Positions 7,595-16,051 of a stretch of DNA of 64,000 bases are shown in pieces. The notes below the pieces were generated by a model. That model had not been told where the DNA came from and made no database searches. It saw nothing but the letters and a program-made list of their open reading frames with translations. Source of the DNA: Hoeflea sp. GTDB taxonomy: Bacteria; Pseudomonadota; Alphaproteobacteria; Rhizobiales; Rhizobiaceae. The stretch spans positions 1-64,000 of the forward strand of contig NZ_JAUXOD010000011.1 in the NCBI RefSeq assembly GCF_030682515.1. The letters run 5' to 3'. Positions within the stretch are counted from its first letter, which is position 1; every line of letters starts with the position of its first letter. The translations under genes were made by a program, and so were the position numbers.

Positions 7595-8030
7595 AACGAG
7601 TCGAGAGCAGCCCGGAACTGGTGCGTTGGCAATTTGGTGACAAGCCGTCGCCTTGGTGAAGTGATGGCAAGGCACCTCAGACACACGTGGGAGCGCGTGA
7701 AGGACAATATCTGAAGCACTTGCCGATTGCTGCGCGCGGCGCTTTAGCCGTATCCGTCTCCGTCTCCGTCTCCGTCTCCGTCTCTGTCAACAAGTATGAC
7801 TGCTGGACAAAGGCTCAGGTTGCAAAAGCAAGGCATTGCCCCGTGGCATGGCTGCACTTGCCGGTGGACGGGACAGATTGCAGGTCCCGAGGATCCGTCG
7901 GTAAGCGGTCCGGAGTTCTTACAATGTGAGACAGCGCAGAAAGACAAAATTGCACAAGCATGCGCTTTCTGTAGGGTGTCCTGACTGCGCGATCCTATAC
8001 ATCGCGGGAGTCGGTCATTGGGAGGAAACC
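7595..8030. other. Intergenic stretch with a hexamer repeat
   Basis: No supported gene is seen in these 436 bases. They hold the tandem hexamer repeat at 7753-7788 and presumably the promoter of the second TRAP operon. Frames crossing the stretch lack family motifs, and the in-frame extension upstream of 8031 lacks conservation signs. Confidence 0.5.
7753..7788. repeat. Tandem hexamer microsatellite (TCCGTC)
   Basis: Five perfect copies of TCCGTC are followed by one imperfect copy (TCTGTC), 36 bp in total. It lies about 240 bp upstream of the second dctP start. Because the unit is a multiple of three, copy-number change would not shift any reading frame, so an effect would have to be on spacing or DNA shape. 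Confidence 0.9.
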
Positions 8031-9017
8031 ATGAAACACATCGTCTTTGGACGCATTGCTGCGCTTGTCCTTGCGGGACTGACCGCATCCATAGGTCCTG
8101 CTGCAACGCAAGAACACACTCTTCGCATCGGCTCGGTTCAGGCTGAAACCGATCCAATCATTCGTGGCTTCAACGAATTCAAGCGACTTGTTGAGGATCG
8201 TTCGAACGGACGGATCGAGATTCTGGTTTATCCGAACGGGCAACTGGGCGACACGCAGGAAGTCCAGGATCAGGCACTGGCGGGCGGCAATGTTGCCGCA
8301 TTCACCGACCCCAATCTTCTGGCGACGTTCAAGCCGGAATTCGGCATCATCGGCGCCCCTTACGTTTTCGAAAGCTATGAAGAAGCCGATCGCTTCACCT
8401 CGTCGGAAACCTTCAAGAACTGGGCAGAAGACCTGCGCGCGGCGAGCGGCTTCGTGACGCTTGCCTTCAACTGGTATCAGGGCCCCCGAAATCTGATGAC
8501 CAACAAACCGATCGCCAGCCGTGCCGATGTCAGCGGACTGCGGATCCGCACACCAGGCGCTCCCGTCTGGGTGGCCGCCGGCAAGGCACTCGGTGGTACC
8601 CCGACGCCGATGGCTTGGGGGGAAGTGTATTCCGCATTGCAGCTGGGGGCCATTGACGGCGTCGAGGCTCAGCCTTCCGGCGCTGTCGGATCCAAGTTTC
8701 ACGAAGTCACAAAACATGTCACCAAGACGGAGCACATTCATCTGATAACGGGAATTGTCGTCGGCGATCTGTGGTGGAAGACATTGTCAGCGGAAGATCA
8801 GGCACTGGTGCAGGAGGCGGCAGTCGAAGGTGGCCGCTTCATGTCGCAGATCGTTCTGGACCAGATGGAGCAGGACTTCGCGACCATGACGGCCGCCGGC
8901 GTGACCATAGCCGACATTGACAAGACCGAGTTCAAGGCTGCTGCAGCCGTGGAGCTCGAGGCGCTCGGACTGGTGCCGGCCCTTGAGGCGGTCAAGCTGG
9001 AGCTCGGGCGCAACTGA
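8031..9017 (+). CDS. dctP: TRAP transporter substrate-binding protein (DctP), second system
   Basis: This 328-residue periplasmic receptor has a signal peptide MKHIVFGRIAALVLAGLTAS with cleavage near residues 25-28. The core motif GLRIRTPGAPVW supplies the conserved carboxylate-binding Arg, followed by PTPMAWGEVYSALQLGAIDG. GGAGGA at 8021-8026 decides this start; the frame extends upstream but without a ribosome-binding site or signal sequence. The downstream genes (uronate dehydrogenase, enolase-superfamily enzyme, aldose epimerase) suggest that the ligand is a hexuronate or a related sugar acid. Confidence 0.92.
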   Translation: MKHIVFGRIAALVLAGLTASIGPAATQEHTLRIGSVQAETDPIIRGFNEFKRLVEDRSNGRIEILVYPNGQLGDTQEVQDQALAGGNVAAFTDPNLLATFKPEFGIIGAPYVFESYEEADRFTSSETFKNWAEDLRAASGFVTLAFNWYQGPRNLMTNKPIASRADVSGLRIRTPGAPVWVAAGKALGGTPTPMAWGEVYSALQLGAIDGVEAQPSGAVGSKFHEVTKHVTKTEHIHLITGIVVGDLWWKTLSAEDQALVQEAAVEGGRFMSQIVLDQMEQDFATMTAAGVTIADIDKTEFKAAAAVELEALGLVPALEAVKLELGRN

Positions 9018-9031
9018 TTGAACAGAACATG

Positions 9032-9066
9032 CGATGACGCCGCCCCGCGAAGAGACGGCGTCATCG
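9032..9066 (+). promoter_or_regulatory. Intercistronic hairpin between dctP and dctQ, second TRAP system
   Basis: CGATGACGCCG (9032-9042) pairs perfectly with CGGCGTCATCG (9056-9066): an 11-bp stem with a 13-base loop. It lies directly after the dctP stop and before the dctQ ribosome-binding site. No T-run follows. This fits an mRNA-stabilising or partial-termination element that favours the binding protein over the permeases. Confidence 0.65.
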
Positions 9067-9087
9067 GCTGCGAGGAGGCAGAAATCT

Positions 9088-9570
9088 ATGGGCTACTTCT
9101 ATGTGAAGCTGCGCGAGGTCGAGATTTGGCTGGCGGCAATCGCTCTGTGCGGCGTTGTCGGTCTGGTGACATGGGCGACCCTGACGCGGGTTCTGGGCGT
9201 GCCCAGCATCTGGGTGCTCGAGGTCACGCAGATCCTGTTCGCCTGGACCTGCCTGCTGTCGGCATCGGTGGCCTATCGGAACGCGACCCTGTTTTCGGTC
9301 GATTTCTTCTCAGGCCTGTTGCCGCAACGGTTCAGGGGGGCGTTGCGGGTTGTCCAGGCGATCCTCGTCCTTGGCATGGTCGCCTGGCTTGCCATCGTTG
9401 CCCTGGATTTCGTAGCGCTGGCGGATCGCCGGGCTCTTCCCCTCACGGGTATCCGCTTTTCCTGGGTGGCAGCCACAATTCCGGTTGCCTGCGCGATGAT
9501 GGCGCTGACCAGCCTCGAAACGATTCTCAATGTCTTGCGAAGCGCGAATGCGCCGGAAAAGAGCCTGTAA
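9088..9570 (+). CDS. dctQ: TRAP transporter small permease (DctQ), second system
   Basis: About 160 residues with four membrane segments (near 11-31, 47-65, 88-108, 127-147), typical of DctQ. The ATG at 9088 has GAGGAGG 9 bases upstream. An in-frame ATG at 9034 lies inside the preceding hairpin and is less likely. The stop TAA overlaps the dctM start (TAATG), so the two subunits are translationally coupled. Confidence 0.9.
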   Translation: MGYFYVKLREVEIWLAAIALCGVVGLVTWATLTRVLGVPSIWVLEVTQILFAWTCLLSASVAYRNATLFSVDFFSGLLPQRFRGALRVVQAILVLGMVAWLAIVALDFVALADRRALPLTGIRFSWVAATIPVACAMMALTSLETILNVLRSANAPEKSL

Positions 9571-10856
9571 TGCTTCTGTTGGGGGTCGTGCTTTTCCTTC
9601 TGGCCGTGTTGATCGGCCTGCCCGTGGCATTTGCGCTGTTGCTGGCCTCGGCACCGACGTTTCTGACCGGAGAATATCTGCCCCCGCAGATCGCGGTTCA
9701 GAAAATGGTGGCTGTGACGCAATCCTATTCCCTGATGGCGATTCCGTTCTTCGTCCTGGCGGGCAACATCATGGTCGCCTCCGGCATTGCCGAGCGCCTG
9801 GTCCAGTTCAGCAAGGTGATGGTTGGATGGATGGTTGGCGGACTTGCGCAGGTCTCGATCGTGCTGAGCCTCGTGATGGGCGGAATATCAGGATCTGCCG
9901 TCGCAGACGCGGCCATGCAGTCGCGGCTGCTCGGCGGGCCGATGATCGCCAAAGGGTATTCGCGGGGCTTTGCAGCCGGCGTCATCACCTATTCGTCGAT
10001 CATCACGGCCCTGATCCCGCCATCGATCGGGTTGATCGTTTTTGGCGTGATCGCCAACGTCTCGGTCGGTCGGCTCCTGCTTGCAGGGATCATTCCCGGA
10101 CTGATCCTGACCGTTGCGCTGATGGCCTACACCTGGTTTGCCGCCCGGCGTGCGGGCTATGGCGCCGATGACATGGCGCGTCCCACCTTCAAGGAGGTTG
10201 CCAATGCGACGCTTCATGCGTTCTGGGCGTTGATGTTCCCGGTGTTCCTGCTGCTGGGCTTCCGTTTCGGGATCTTTACCGCCACCGAAGCAGGCGCGTT
10301 TGTCGTCTTGTATGCCGCGTTTATCGGCTTCTTCGTCTATGGAGAGCTGACCATTGCGAAACTGGTCGTCGCGGTGCGACAGTCGCTTTCCGACATTGGC
10401 ATGATCATGTTCATCATCATTGTCGCGGCTGTTCTCGGCCATGTCATCGTGCTGGAACAGGCGCCTGCCAGCATGGCGCAGGCGCTGGGTGCACTCACGC
10501 AGAACCCGACGCTGACGCTCTTGCTGGTGTTGGGCTTCCTGGTCATAGCCGGCATGCTGATGGAGGCGACGGTCAATGTTCTGCTGCTCACGCCGATCTT
10601 CCTGCCGATCCTCACGGCACAAGGTCACGATCCGATCCATATCGGTGTGCTCATGGTGACGATCATCACCATGGGAAGCAACACGCCGCCGCTTGGGATT
10701 TCAATGTTCACCGTCTGCGGCATGCTCAATGTCACGATCCGGGAGTATATACGGGGATCAACACCTTTCTTTCTCGTCATGATGGCGGTGTTCCTGCTGC
10801 TGGCATTGGTGCCAACGCTTGTCACCTGGCTGCCCTATCAGGCGATGGGTCAATGA
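9570..10856 (+). CDS. dctM: TRAP transporter large permease (DctM), second system
   Basis: The 428-residue inner-membrane protein has about 12 membrane segments. Family motifs include LVMGGISGSAVADAAMQSRL and IPPSIGLIVFG in the first half and GSNTPPLGISMFTVCG near the C-terminus. The frame is open further upstream to 9018, but the DctM family starts at MLLLGVVLF, matching the TAATG overlap with dctQ. Its own stop overlaps the uronate dehydrogenase start (ATGA at 10853). Confidence 0.92.
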   Translation: MLLLGVVLFLLAVLIGLPVAFALLLASAPTFLTGEYLPPQIAVQKMVAVTQSYSLMAIPFFVLAGNIMVASGIAERLVQFSKVMVGWMVGGLAQVSIVLSLVMGGISGSAVADAAMQSRLLGGPMIAKGYSRGFAAGVITYSSIITALIPPSIGLIVFGVIANVSVGRLLLAGIIPGLILTVALMAYTWFAARRAGYGADDMARPTFKEVANATLHAFWALMFPVFLLLGFRFGIFTATEAGAFVVLYAAFIGFFVYGELTIAKLVVAVRQSLSDIGMIMFIIIVAAVLGHVIVLEQAPASMAQALGALTQNPTLTLLLVLGFLVIAGMLMEATVNVLLLTPIFLPILTAQGHDPIHIGVLMVTIITMGSNTPPLGISMFTVCGMLNVTIREYIRGSTPFFLVMMAVFLLLALVPTLVTWLPYQAMGQ

Positions 10857-11668
10857 TGCGGCTTTTGATCACGGGGGCCGCCGGCGGCCTGGGCCAGGGG
10901 CTTCTGGAATTCCTGCGGCCGCATTTCAAACTGCGCCTGCTGGACATTGCGCCGATGCCCCGACTGCATCCTGGCGATGAAGTGATGACGGGGGATCTGG
11001 TCGATCCCGATGTCGCGGCGCGTGCCGTGGCCGGTTGCGACGCGGTGCTTCATCTGGCGGCCGTTCACGGGCTGACGATCCCGTTTGAAGCCACGCTGGA
11101 CGCAAATTACCGCGCGGTCGTCAATCTGATGGAGGCGGCGCGACTGCACCAGATCCGACCCGTTGTGTTTGCGAGCAGCAATCACGGCTGGGGCTTTTAT
11201 CCCCGCACCAGCGCGCCTCTGAGTGAAACCTCTCCGCCCCGACCGGACGGCTGGTACGCCGTGTCGAAAGTCTGGGGCGAGGCGGTCATGGCGCTCTATG
11301 GCGATGCCTATGGAATGGCGACCACCAGCCTGCGGATCGGCAATTGCGGAGCCGATGTGCCCGACGAGCGACGCAGCCACATGTGGATCTCCTATCGAGA
11401 TCTGGCTGCTCTCGTTGCCATCGCCCTGCAGCGCGCGGAGGCAGGGCATCGTGCCGTCTTCTCCTGTGGCGACTGCCCCGATCCGTTCTTTGATACAAGC
11501 GGCGCCAGGGCCCTGGGCTTTGCCCCGCTCGACCGTCCCGCCGATCATCTGGCCTATGCCGAACCGGCAGACGAAGTGCCGCCAGAAGGGATGGCGGGGC
11601 TTGCAATCGGCGGTGTCTTCGCGGCGGCGAACTTCAATGCGGACATTGGCAAGTGGAGGAAATCATGA
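10853..11668 (+). CDS. udh: Uronate dehydrogenase-like SDR
   Basis: About 271 residues, an extended short-chain dehydrogenase. The N-terminal ITGAAGGLG motif binds NAD. The catalytic pair is in YAVSKVWGE (Y-x3-K). SSNHGWGFYPR resembles the substrate loop of bacterial uronate dehydrogenases, which oxidise D-galacturonate or D-glucuronate to the aldarolactone with NAD. The length matches Udh (about 265). Its start overlaps dctM and its end overlaps the enolase-superfamily gene, so it lies in one coupled operon. A different sugar-processing SDR remains possible. Confidence 0.75.
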   Translation: MMRLLITGAAGGLGQGLLEFLRPHFKLRLLDIAPMPRLHPGDEVMTGDLVDPDVAARAVAGCDAVLHLAAVHGLTIPFEATLDANYRAVVNLMEAARLHQIRPVVFASSNHGWGFYPRTSAPLSETSPPRPDGWYAVSKVWGEAVMALYGDAYGMATTSLRIGNCGADVPDERRSHMWISYRDLAALVAIALQRAEAGHRAVFSCGDCPDPFFDTSGARALGFAPLDRPADHLAYAEPADEVPPEGMAGLAIGGVFAAANFNADIGKWRKS

Positions 11669-12762
11669 CACCGGAAGTCATCCGCACCGTCGAGACGATC
11701 CTGCTGTCAATTCCATTTGCTGATGGCGGCGCCGGAGAAGGCTTGACCCCTTCACGCTGGAGCGCGCTCGACATCGTCCTTGTCCGCATTGAAACCAGCG
11801 AAGGCCGTGTCGGCTGGGGTGAGGCGTTCGGCTATTTCTGCGCGGAGGCCGTCAAGGCGATGATGGACAGGTCCATTGCGCCCCTGATGATCGGGAAGCG
11901 AACCGACGACCCTGCTGCCCTGGGAGAGGAGCTCCAGCGGCGAATGGCGCTGTTCGGGCGCTACGGCGTGACGATGTTTGCGCTTTCCGGTGTGGACATC
12001 GCGCTCTGGGACCTGAGGTCAAAGGCGGCGGGTAAGTCGCTGGGTGATCTTCTGTCGCACGCTCCCCGGGACACCATACCGGCCTATGCCAGCCTTGTCC
12101 GGTATGGCGATGCGGGTGTTGCGGCGGCGTTCACAGAGCGGGCGGTATCCGAGGGCTATGGCCACGTCAAGCTGCATGAAATCACGAAACCCGAGATCGC
12201 CGCCTGTGATGCGGCCCGCGGCAACAGCGCGCTGATGGTGGATGTCAATTGCAGCTGGTCCCAGCAAGAGGCGCGCAGCATGGCTCGCTGGCTCAGCGAC
12301 ATCGGATGCTTCTGGCTCGAGGAGCCGATTTTCCCGCCGGAGGACTTCGACGGACTTGCGGACCTTGCCCGGGAAGGTCTCGCCCTGTCGGCGGGAGAGA
12401 ACCTGTGTACCCACTGGCAGTTCGCGCAGATGATCACGTCCGCCGCCATTCGTTATCCGCAGCCTTCGGTGACAAAGGTCGGTGGCGTCTCGGAATTCCT
12501 CAAGATTGCGACGCTTGCGGAAAGGGCCGGCCTGACGCTGATGCCGCATTCTCCCTATTTCGGTCCGGGCTATCTGGCAACGCTGCAGCTGTGCAGCATT
12601 CTTCCAGGCGAGGCGATCTTCGAACATCTTTACGTATGGCCCGCGGCACAGCTTTACCCTGACATGCCATTGCCGGTTCTGGGGCGCATTGCCCGTCCAA
12701 CCGGTCCCGGGCTGGGGATCGAGCCGGATCCGGCCGTCATAGCCCGCTACCGCACGGCATGA
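11665..12762 (+). CDS. Mandelate racemase/muconate lactonizing enzyme family protein
   Basis: An enolase-superfamily enzyme of 365 residues. The capping domain is followed by the barrel with VKLHE (a K-x-H motif on strand 2), metal ligands in LMVDVNC (Asp), LEEPI (Glu) and SAGENL (Glu), and a C-terminal His in MPHSPYFGPG. Such enzymes abstract the proton alpha to a carboxylate; sugar-acid dehydratases and aldarolactone cycloisomerases belong here. Downstream of a uronate dehydrogenase, dehydration or ring-opening of an aldarate or aldarolactone is the best guess. The K-x-H form means I do not equate it with the K-x-K galactarolactone cycloisomerase. GGAGGA precedes the ATG at 11665. Confidence 0.8.
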   Translation: MTPEVIRTVETILLSIPFADGGAGEGLTPSRWSALDIVLVRIETSEGRVGWGEAFGYFCAEAVKAMMDRSIAPLMIGKRTDDPAALGEELQRRMALFGRYGVTMFALSGVDIALWDLRSKAAGKSLGDLLSHAPRDTIPAYASLVRYGDAGVAAAFTERAVSEGYGHVKLHEITKPEIAACDAARGNSALMVDVNCSWSQQEARSMARWLSDIGCFWLEEPIFPPEDFDGLADLAREGLALSAGENLCTHWQFAQMITSAAIRYPQPSVTKVGGVSEFLKIATLAERAGLTLMPHSPYFGPGYLATLQLCSILPGEAIFEHLYVWPAAQLYPDMPLPVLGRIARPTGPGLGIEPDPAVIARYRTA

Positions 12763-12763
12763 C

Positions 12764-13678
12764 ATGGCGGACGTGTTGCTGCAGGCCGGGTCCCTCAGCC
12801 TTTCGTTGCGACCTTCCTGGGGCGGTCGGGTGGTCTCGTTTTCCCACGAGATTGGCGGAGACGTCCTTTTGCCGGTCGCTGAAACGACGTTCCATCCCGA
12901 CAACTGGCCCCGTGCCGGCGCCTATCCGCTTGTGCCCTTTCACAACCGGGTTGCAGGTGCCCGATGCCAATTCGGGGGACGCGAGGCGCACCTGTCCCCG
13001 CACCCGTCGAGCCTTCCGCATGCACTGCACGGCATGGGCAGCCGTTTGCCTTGGACGCCCGGCGCGCGGTCCGGGGAGATGGCGCAATTGCTGCTGCGAC
13101 GTCCGGGCGACAGAATCTGGCCATGGAGCTTTGAGGCGCGGCAGGTCTTTCACCTCGATCCAGGCGGCCTGACTGTCACCCTGCACCTTGCCAACGTGGA
13201 TGACGTTCCGATGCCAGGAGGGTTGGGGTGGCATCCTTACTTCCCGCGCCCGATCAGTATCCGCGACACTGCCTCAGTGGGGTGGCCTGTCCAAGACGAC
13301 TATTTGCCGGGCTCAGGCCCCGTTTCGCGCGACACCCTGAAAGGGCACACGCTTTATCTCGCGCACTGGAGCAGCGTTGTTCTGGATCTTCCCGGCGGAC
13401 CGTGCCTGCGGATGCGCGATCCGGTTGGATTGCCGCACCTGGTCATACACCAGCCACCCGGGCCGTTCGCCTGTGTCGAGCCGGTGAGCCATCTCGCAAA
13501 CGCCCTGACACAGCCCGGCATTCCCGACATGGGACCGATTGCGCCGGGTGACACCATGACCAGCCGGTTTCGACTGGACGTTACGCTTGAGCCTTTGCCA
13601 GCGGCAAACGGAAGACATGACCGGACAACGGCGCATGGACAAGGTCTTCCCGGCGCAGCCTGTGACGCGCCGACGTGA
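12764..13678 (+). CDS. Aldose 1-epimerase family protein
   Basis: About 304 residues with a galactose mutarotase-like beta-sandwich. Expected residues are seen in YPLVPFHNRV, ALHGMG (His), LGWHPYF (second His) and CVEPVSH (acidic catalytic position). It would equilibrate the anomers of the sugar substrate entering the uronate pathway. The last ~25 residues run past the family end, and the 3' end overlaps the convergent IclR/SMP-30 gene by 98 bp. The start lies one base after the previous stop. Confidence 0.8.
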   Translation: MADVLLQAGSLSLSLRPSWGGRVVSFSHEIGGDVLLPVAETTFHPDNWPRAGAYPLVPFHNRVAGARCQFGGREAHLSPHPSSLPHALHGMGSRLPWTPGARSGEMAQLLLRRPGDRIWPWSFEARQVFHLDPGGLTVTLHLANVDDVPMPGGLGWHPYFPRPISIRDTASVGWPVQDDYLPGSGPVSRDTLKGHTLYLAHWSSVVLDLPGGPCLRMRDPVGLPHLVIHQPPGPFACVEPVSHLANALTQPGIPDMGPIAPGDTMTSRFRLDVTLEPLPAANGRHDRTTAHGQGLPGAACDAPT

Positions 13679-15146
13679 CGAAGAGCGCTCGACCGTCGTC
13701 GCCGACACACAGGCCCGTCGCATCGGCGACCGGCAACGCCAGACTTTGAGTGATCTCGCCCACATCATTCAGACGGAGAACACTCCAGCCACCAGTCAAT
13801 GACAACCAGTATCCGCCGTCACCAGCGTCTGCGAGGCCCGACGGCAGACCTGCCGCGCGTGAAATGTTGGAGAACAGCCTCAGGCGCCGGCTGCTGGGAT
13901 CAAAACGGTGCAGGCTGCCGCCTTCGGCTGAGATGGCAAACAGGCTGCCATCCTTCATCGCAGCCAGGGACGTCATGGCGCCCGGCAAATCATAGGCGTC
14001 GAGCAATCCCCCATCCGGGCGCAGACGTCCCAGCTGGTTGCTGGAGGTGAGAACCCATAGACGGTCAAGAGCATCGCAACATCCCGCCACAACCTGAAAT
14101 CCGCCGAAAGGCCTGCGATGCCCGATCTGGGGAAACACCACCTCGTCTTCGTGGAAAATGGCTGGTCCAGCTGTCCGGGTCAGGGCCAGCGCCTCAATCC
14201 GTTTCGAAAACGTGGCTGATTCAGTGACTAGGCCTGCCGAATCCCGCTGGAGCAAGGCGGACGCATAGCGGTCTGCCCAGGTCAGAACCCCTGTCGAGGC
14301 ATTCCAGTGGGGATCAAGCCCGTGAAATCCGGGCCGCTCCGTCAAGGGAAGGTGATCGACGGCGTTCGCTGGTGCTGTCTTGCGAGGCGTAAGGCGCGCG
14401 GCAATGTGGCGCGCAGCCTCCTGCACCTCCTGCCCGAGATATTCCGTCCGCGGCAGGGTGATGCGGAAACTGGGCCCGGCAACGGATACGGCTGCTATGG
14501 GCATCCCGCTGGAATCAAGAACCGGTGCGCCGACGCAGCGCGTGCCCATGACGATCTCTTCGTCATCCAGCGCATAGCCTCGCGCGCGCGTTTTGGCGAG
14601 TTCAATCTCCAGGAGGATCGGATCGGTGATTGTCCGTTCAGTGAGCGCGGCTAGCGGAGCACTCATCAGACGGTCGCGTTGCGCTTGCGGCAGATGTGCC
14701 AGGAATGCCTTGCCTTGCGAGGTGCAATGCAACGGCTTGACGGACCCAAGCGCCGCCGACGACCGCTTGGAATGCGCGCCCTGAAACCGGCCGATGGACA
14801 GCACGCCAGCCCCTTCCATCACCGCCAGGTAGGCCGTTTCGCCGGTAATATCTCGAAGTCTCTTCAGTTCTCCTGCCGCCACGGTTGTCAGATCAGATGA
14901 CGCCCATACTTGTGTCGCCATATCCAGAAAACCGTATCCCAGCATGAATTGACCGTCAGCGGGGCGTACGAGGCCACGCGCGGAAAGCGCCTGGAGGATA
15001 CGGTAAAGTGTCGGACGCGAAAGACTGCAGGTCTGCGACAAGACCGCATGATCTGCCGCTCCCCCATTCTGGTTGATTGCTTCCAGCACATCAATTGCCT
15101 TGCCGATCAGTGCTGTTCCGGGAGGCGTCGCCTTCGGCTTTTTCAC
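13581..15146 (-). CDS. IclR-type regulator fused to an SMP-30/gluconolactonase-like domain
   Basis: A 521-residue protein, about twice the IclR length. Residues ~12-75 form the IclR winged helix-turn-helix (SRPTLYRILQALSARGLV). Residues ~80-255 form the IclR effector domain (GKAFLAHLP, GYALDDEE, CVGAPVLDSSG). Residues ~270-521 resemble the six-bladed propeller of SMP-30/gluconolactonase, ending in the typical LFVTSARHRL segment. By eye the usual metal ligands are changed: the EGP position reads LDP, and the Asn and Asp loops read TSLA and PSGL. The propeller may therefore be a sensor rather than an enzyme. It lies between the uronate operon and the RraA-like pair and probably controls one or both. 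Confidence 0.82.
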   Translation of the reverse strand: MKKPKATPPGTALIGKAIDVLEAINQNGGAADHAVLSQTCSLSRPTLYRILQALSARGLVRPADGQFMLGYGFLDMATQVWASSDLTTVAAGELKRLRDITGETAYLAVMEGAGVLSIGRFQGAHSKRSSAALGSVKPLHCTSQGKAFLAHLPQAQRDRLMSAPLAALTERTITDPILLEIELAKTRARGYALDDEEIVMGTRCVGAPVLDSSGMPIAAVSVAGPSFRITLPRTEYLGQEVQEAARHIAARLTPRKTAPANAVDHLPLTERPGFHGLDPHWNASTGVLTWADRYASALLQRDSAGLVTESATFSKRIEALALTRTAGPAIFHEDEVVFPQIGHRRPFGGFQVVAGCCDALDRLWVLTSSNQLGRLRPDGGLLDAYDLPGAMTSLAAMKDGSLFAISAEGGSLHRFDPSSRRLRLFSNISRAAGLPSGLADAGDGGYWLSLTGGWSVLRLNDVGEITQSLALPVADATGLCVGDDGRALFVTSARHRLRREDLVHAPLSGHVFRLPLAKAQA

Positions 15147-15194
15147 GCTGGCAGGCTCCCTTCCGGCTGAAGTTTTGAAGTTGATGAACCGATT

Positions 15195-15211
15195 GTCTCA
15201 TATCATGAGAC
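15195..15211. promoter_or_regulatory. Inverted repeat upstream of the IclR-fusion gene
   Basis: GTCTCAT (15195-15201) and ATGAGAC (15205-15211) form a perfect inverted repeat with a 3-base spacer. It lies between the divergent IclR-fusion (start 15146) and RraA-like (start 15302) genes. Size and symmetry fit an IclR-family operator. The assignment is positional. Confidence 0.55.
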
Positions 15212-15301
15212 TGCTAAAGGCGCCACCGTTGAAGTGCCGGTGTGTCCATGGCACCGTCCAGCCACGTTCTCAAAGGAACACGGTTGTCATAGGAGCAAGA
15301 A

Positions 15302-16051
15302 ATGGATAGCGGCTTTCGGGACAGTATTCCGGTTTCCGACAAGGTTCTCGAGATGCTGAAACAGTGCGGGCAGGGAACGCTGACAACCCAGCTCTTCAAG
15401 CGCGGCTATCGCCAGCAGTTTCTCGTGGGACTGGCCCCGCTCAGTCCAACCACCGGCCGCTTTGCGGGCGAGGCCTTTACGTTGAGGTTCATTCCAAGCC
15501 GCGAAGACAAGGACTGGAATTTGGAGGATCTCCACAAGCGTGGCGCGGACAATCTGCAATGGGAAGCAATAGAGGCGATAGGTCCCGGTCAGGTCCTGGT
15601 CATCGATAGCCGCAATGATCCGCGCGCCGCATCAGCTGGGAACATGCTGCTTACACGGCTCATGCGGCGGGGCGCCGTCGCGGCGATTACCGATGGTGCT
15701 TTCCGCGATGGCACCGAGATCACGGCTATGCCAATTCCCGCCTATTGCCGGGCGAACACGGCCTCCACCCGGCCTGCATACCATCGCGCTGTCGGCATCA
15801 ACGAGCCGATCGGTTGCGCCGATGTGGCTGTTTACCCGGGTGACATCGTGGTGGGCGATTCCGACGGGGTCACGGTCATCCCTCGTCATGTCGCCGCCGA
15901 GGTCGCCGCCGACGCGTTGGAACAGGAACGGCGTGAGGCCTTCCTGTTCACCAAGATCGACGCCGGAGCACCCTTGTGGGGCACTTACCCGGCCAATGCC
16001 GAGACTATGGCCGAATTCGAAGCGCAGAGGTCGAAGGGGATGCCATCATGA
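15302..16051 (+). CDS. RraA-like protein (HMG/CHA aldolase superfamily)
   Basis: A 249-residue member of the RraA / 4-hydroxy-4-methyl-2-oxoglutarate aldolase family. Characteristic parts are the GN(M)LLT region (~117-124), AITDGAFRDG (~135-144, with the Arg-Asp pair that binds the metal and carboxylate), and VYPGDIVVGDSDGVTVIP (~206-223). Family members are divalent-metal aldolases or oxaloacetate decarboxylases acting on keto-dicarboxylic acids. It forms an ATGA-overlapping pair with the SnoaL-like gene and is divergent from the IclR fusion, so it may process a keto acid from the neighbouring sugar-acid pathway. Confidence 0.8.
   Translation: MDSGFRDSIPVSDKVLEMLKQCGQGTLTTQLFKRGYRQQFLVGLAPLSPTTGRFAGEAFTLRFIPSREDKDWNLEDLHKRGADNLQWEAIEAIGPGQVLVIDSRNDPRAASAGNMLLTRLMRRGAVAAITDGAFRDGTEITAMPIPAYCRANTASTRPAYHRAVGINEPIGCADVAVYPGDIVVGDSDGVTVIPRHVAAEVAADALEQERREAFLFTKIDAGAPLWGTYPANAETMAEFEAQRSKGMPS

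Noticed and set aside
7753-7788. Hexamer array considered as a CRISPR-like or REP element
   Set aside because: The unit is only 6 bp without spacers; it is a simple microsatellite.
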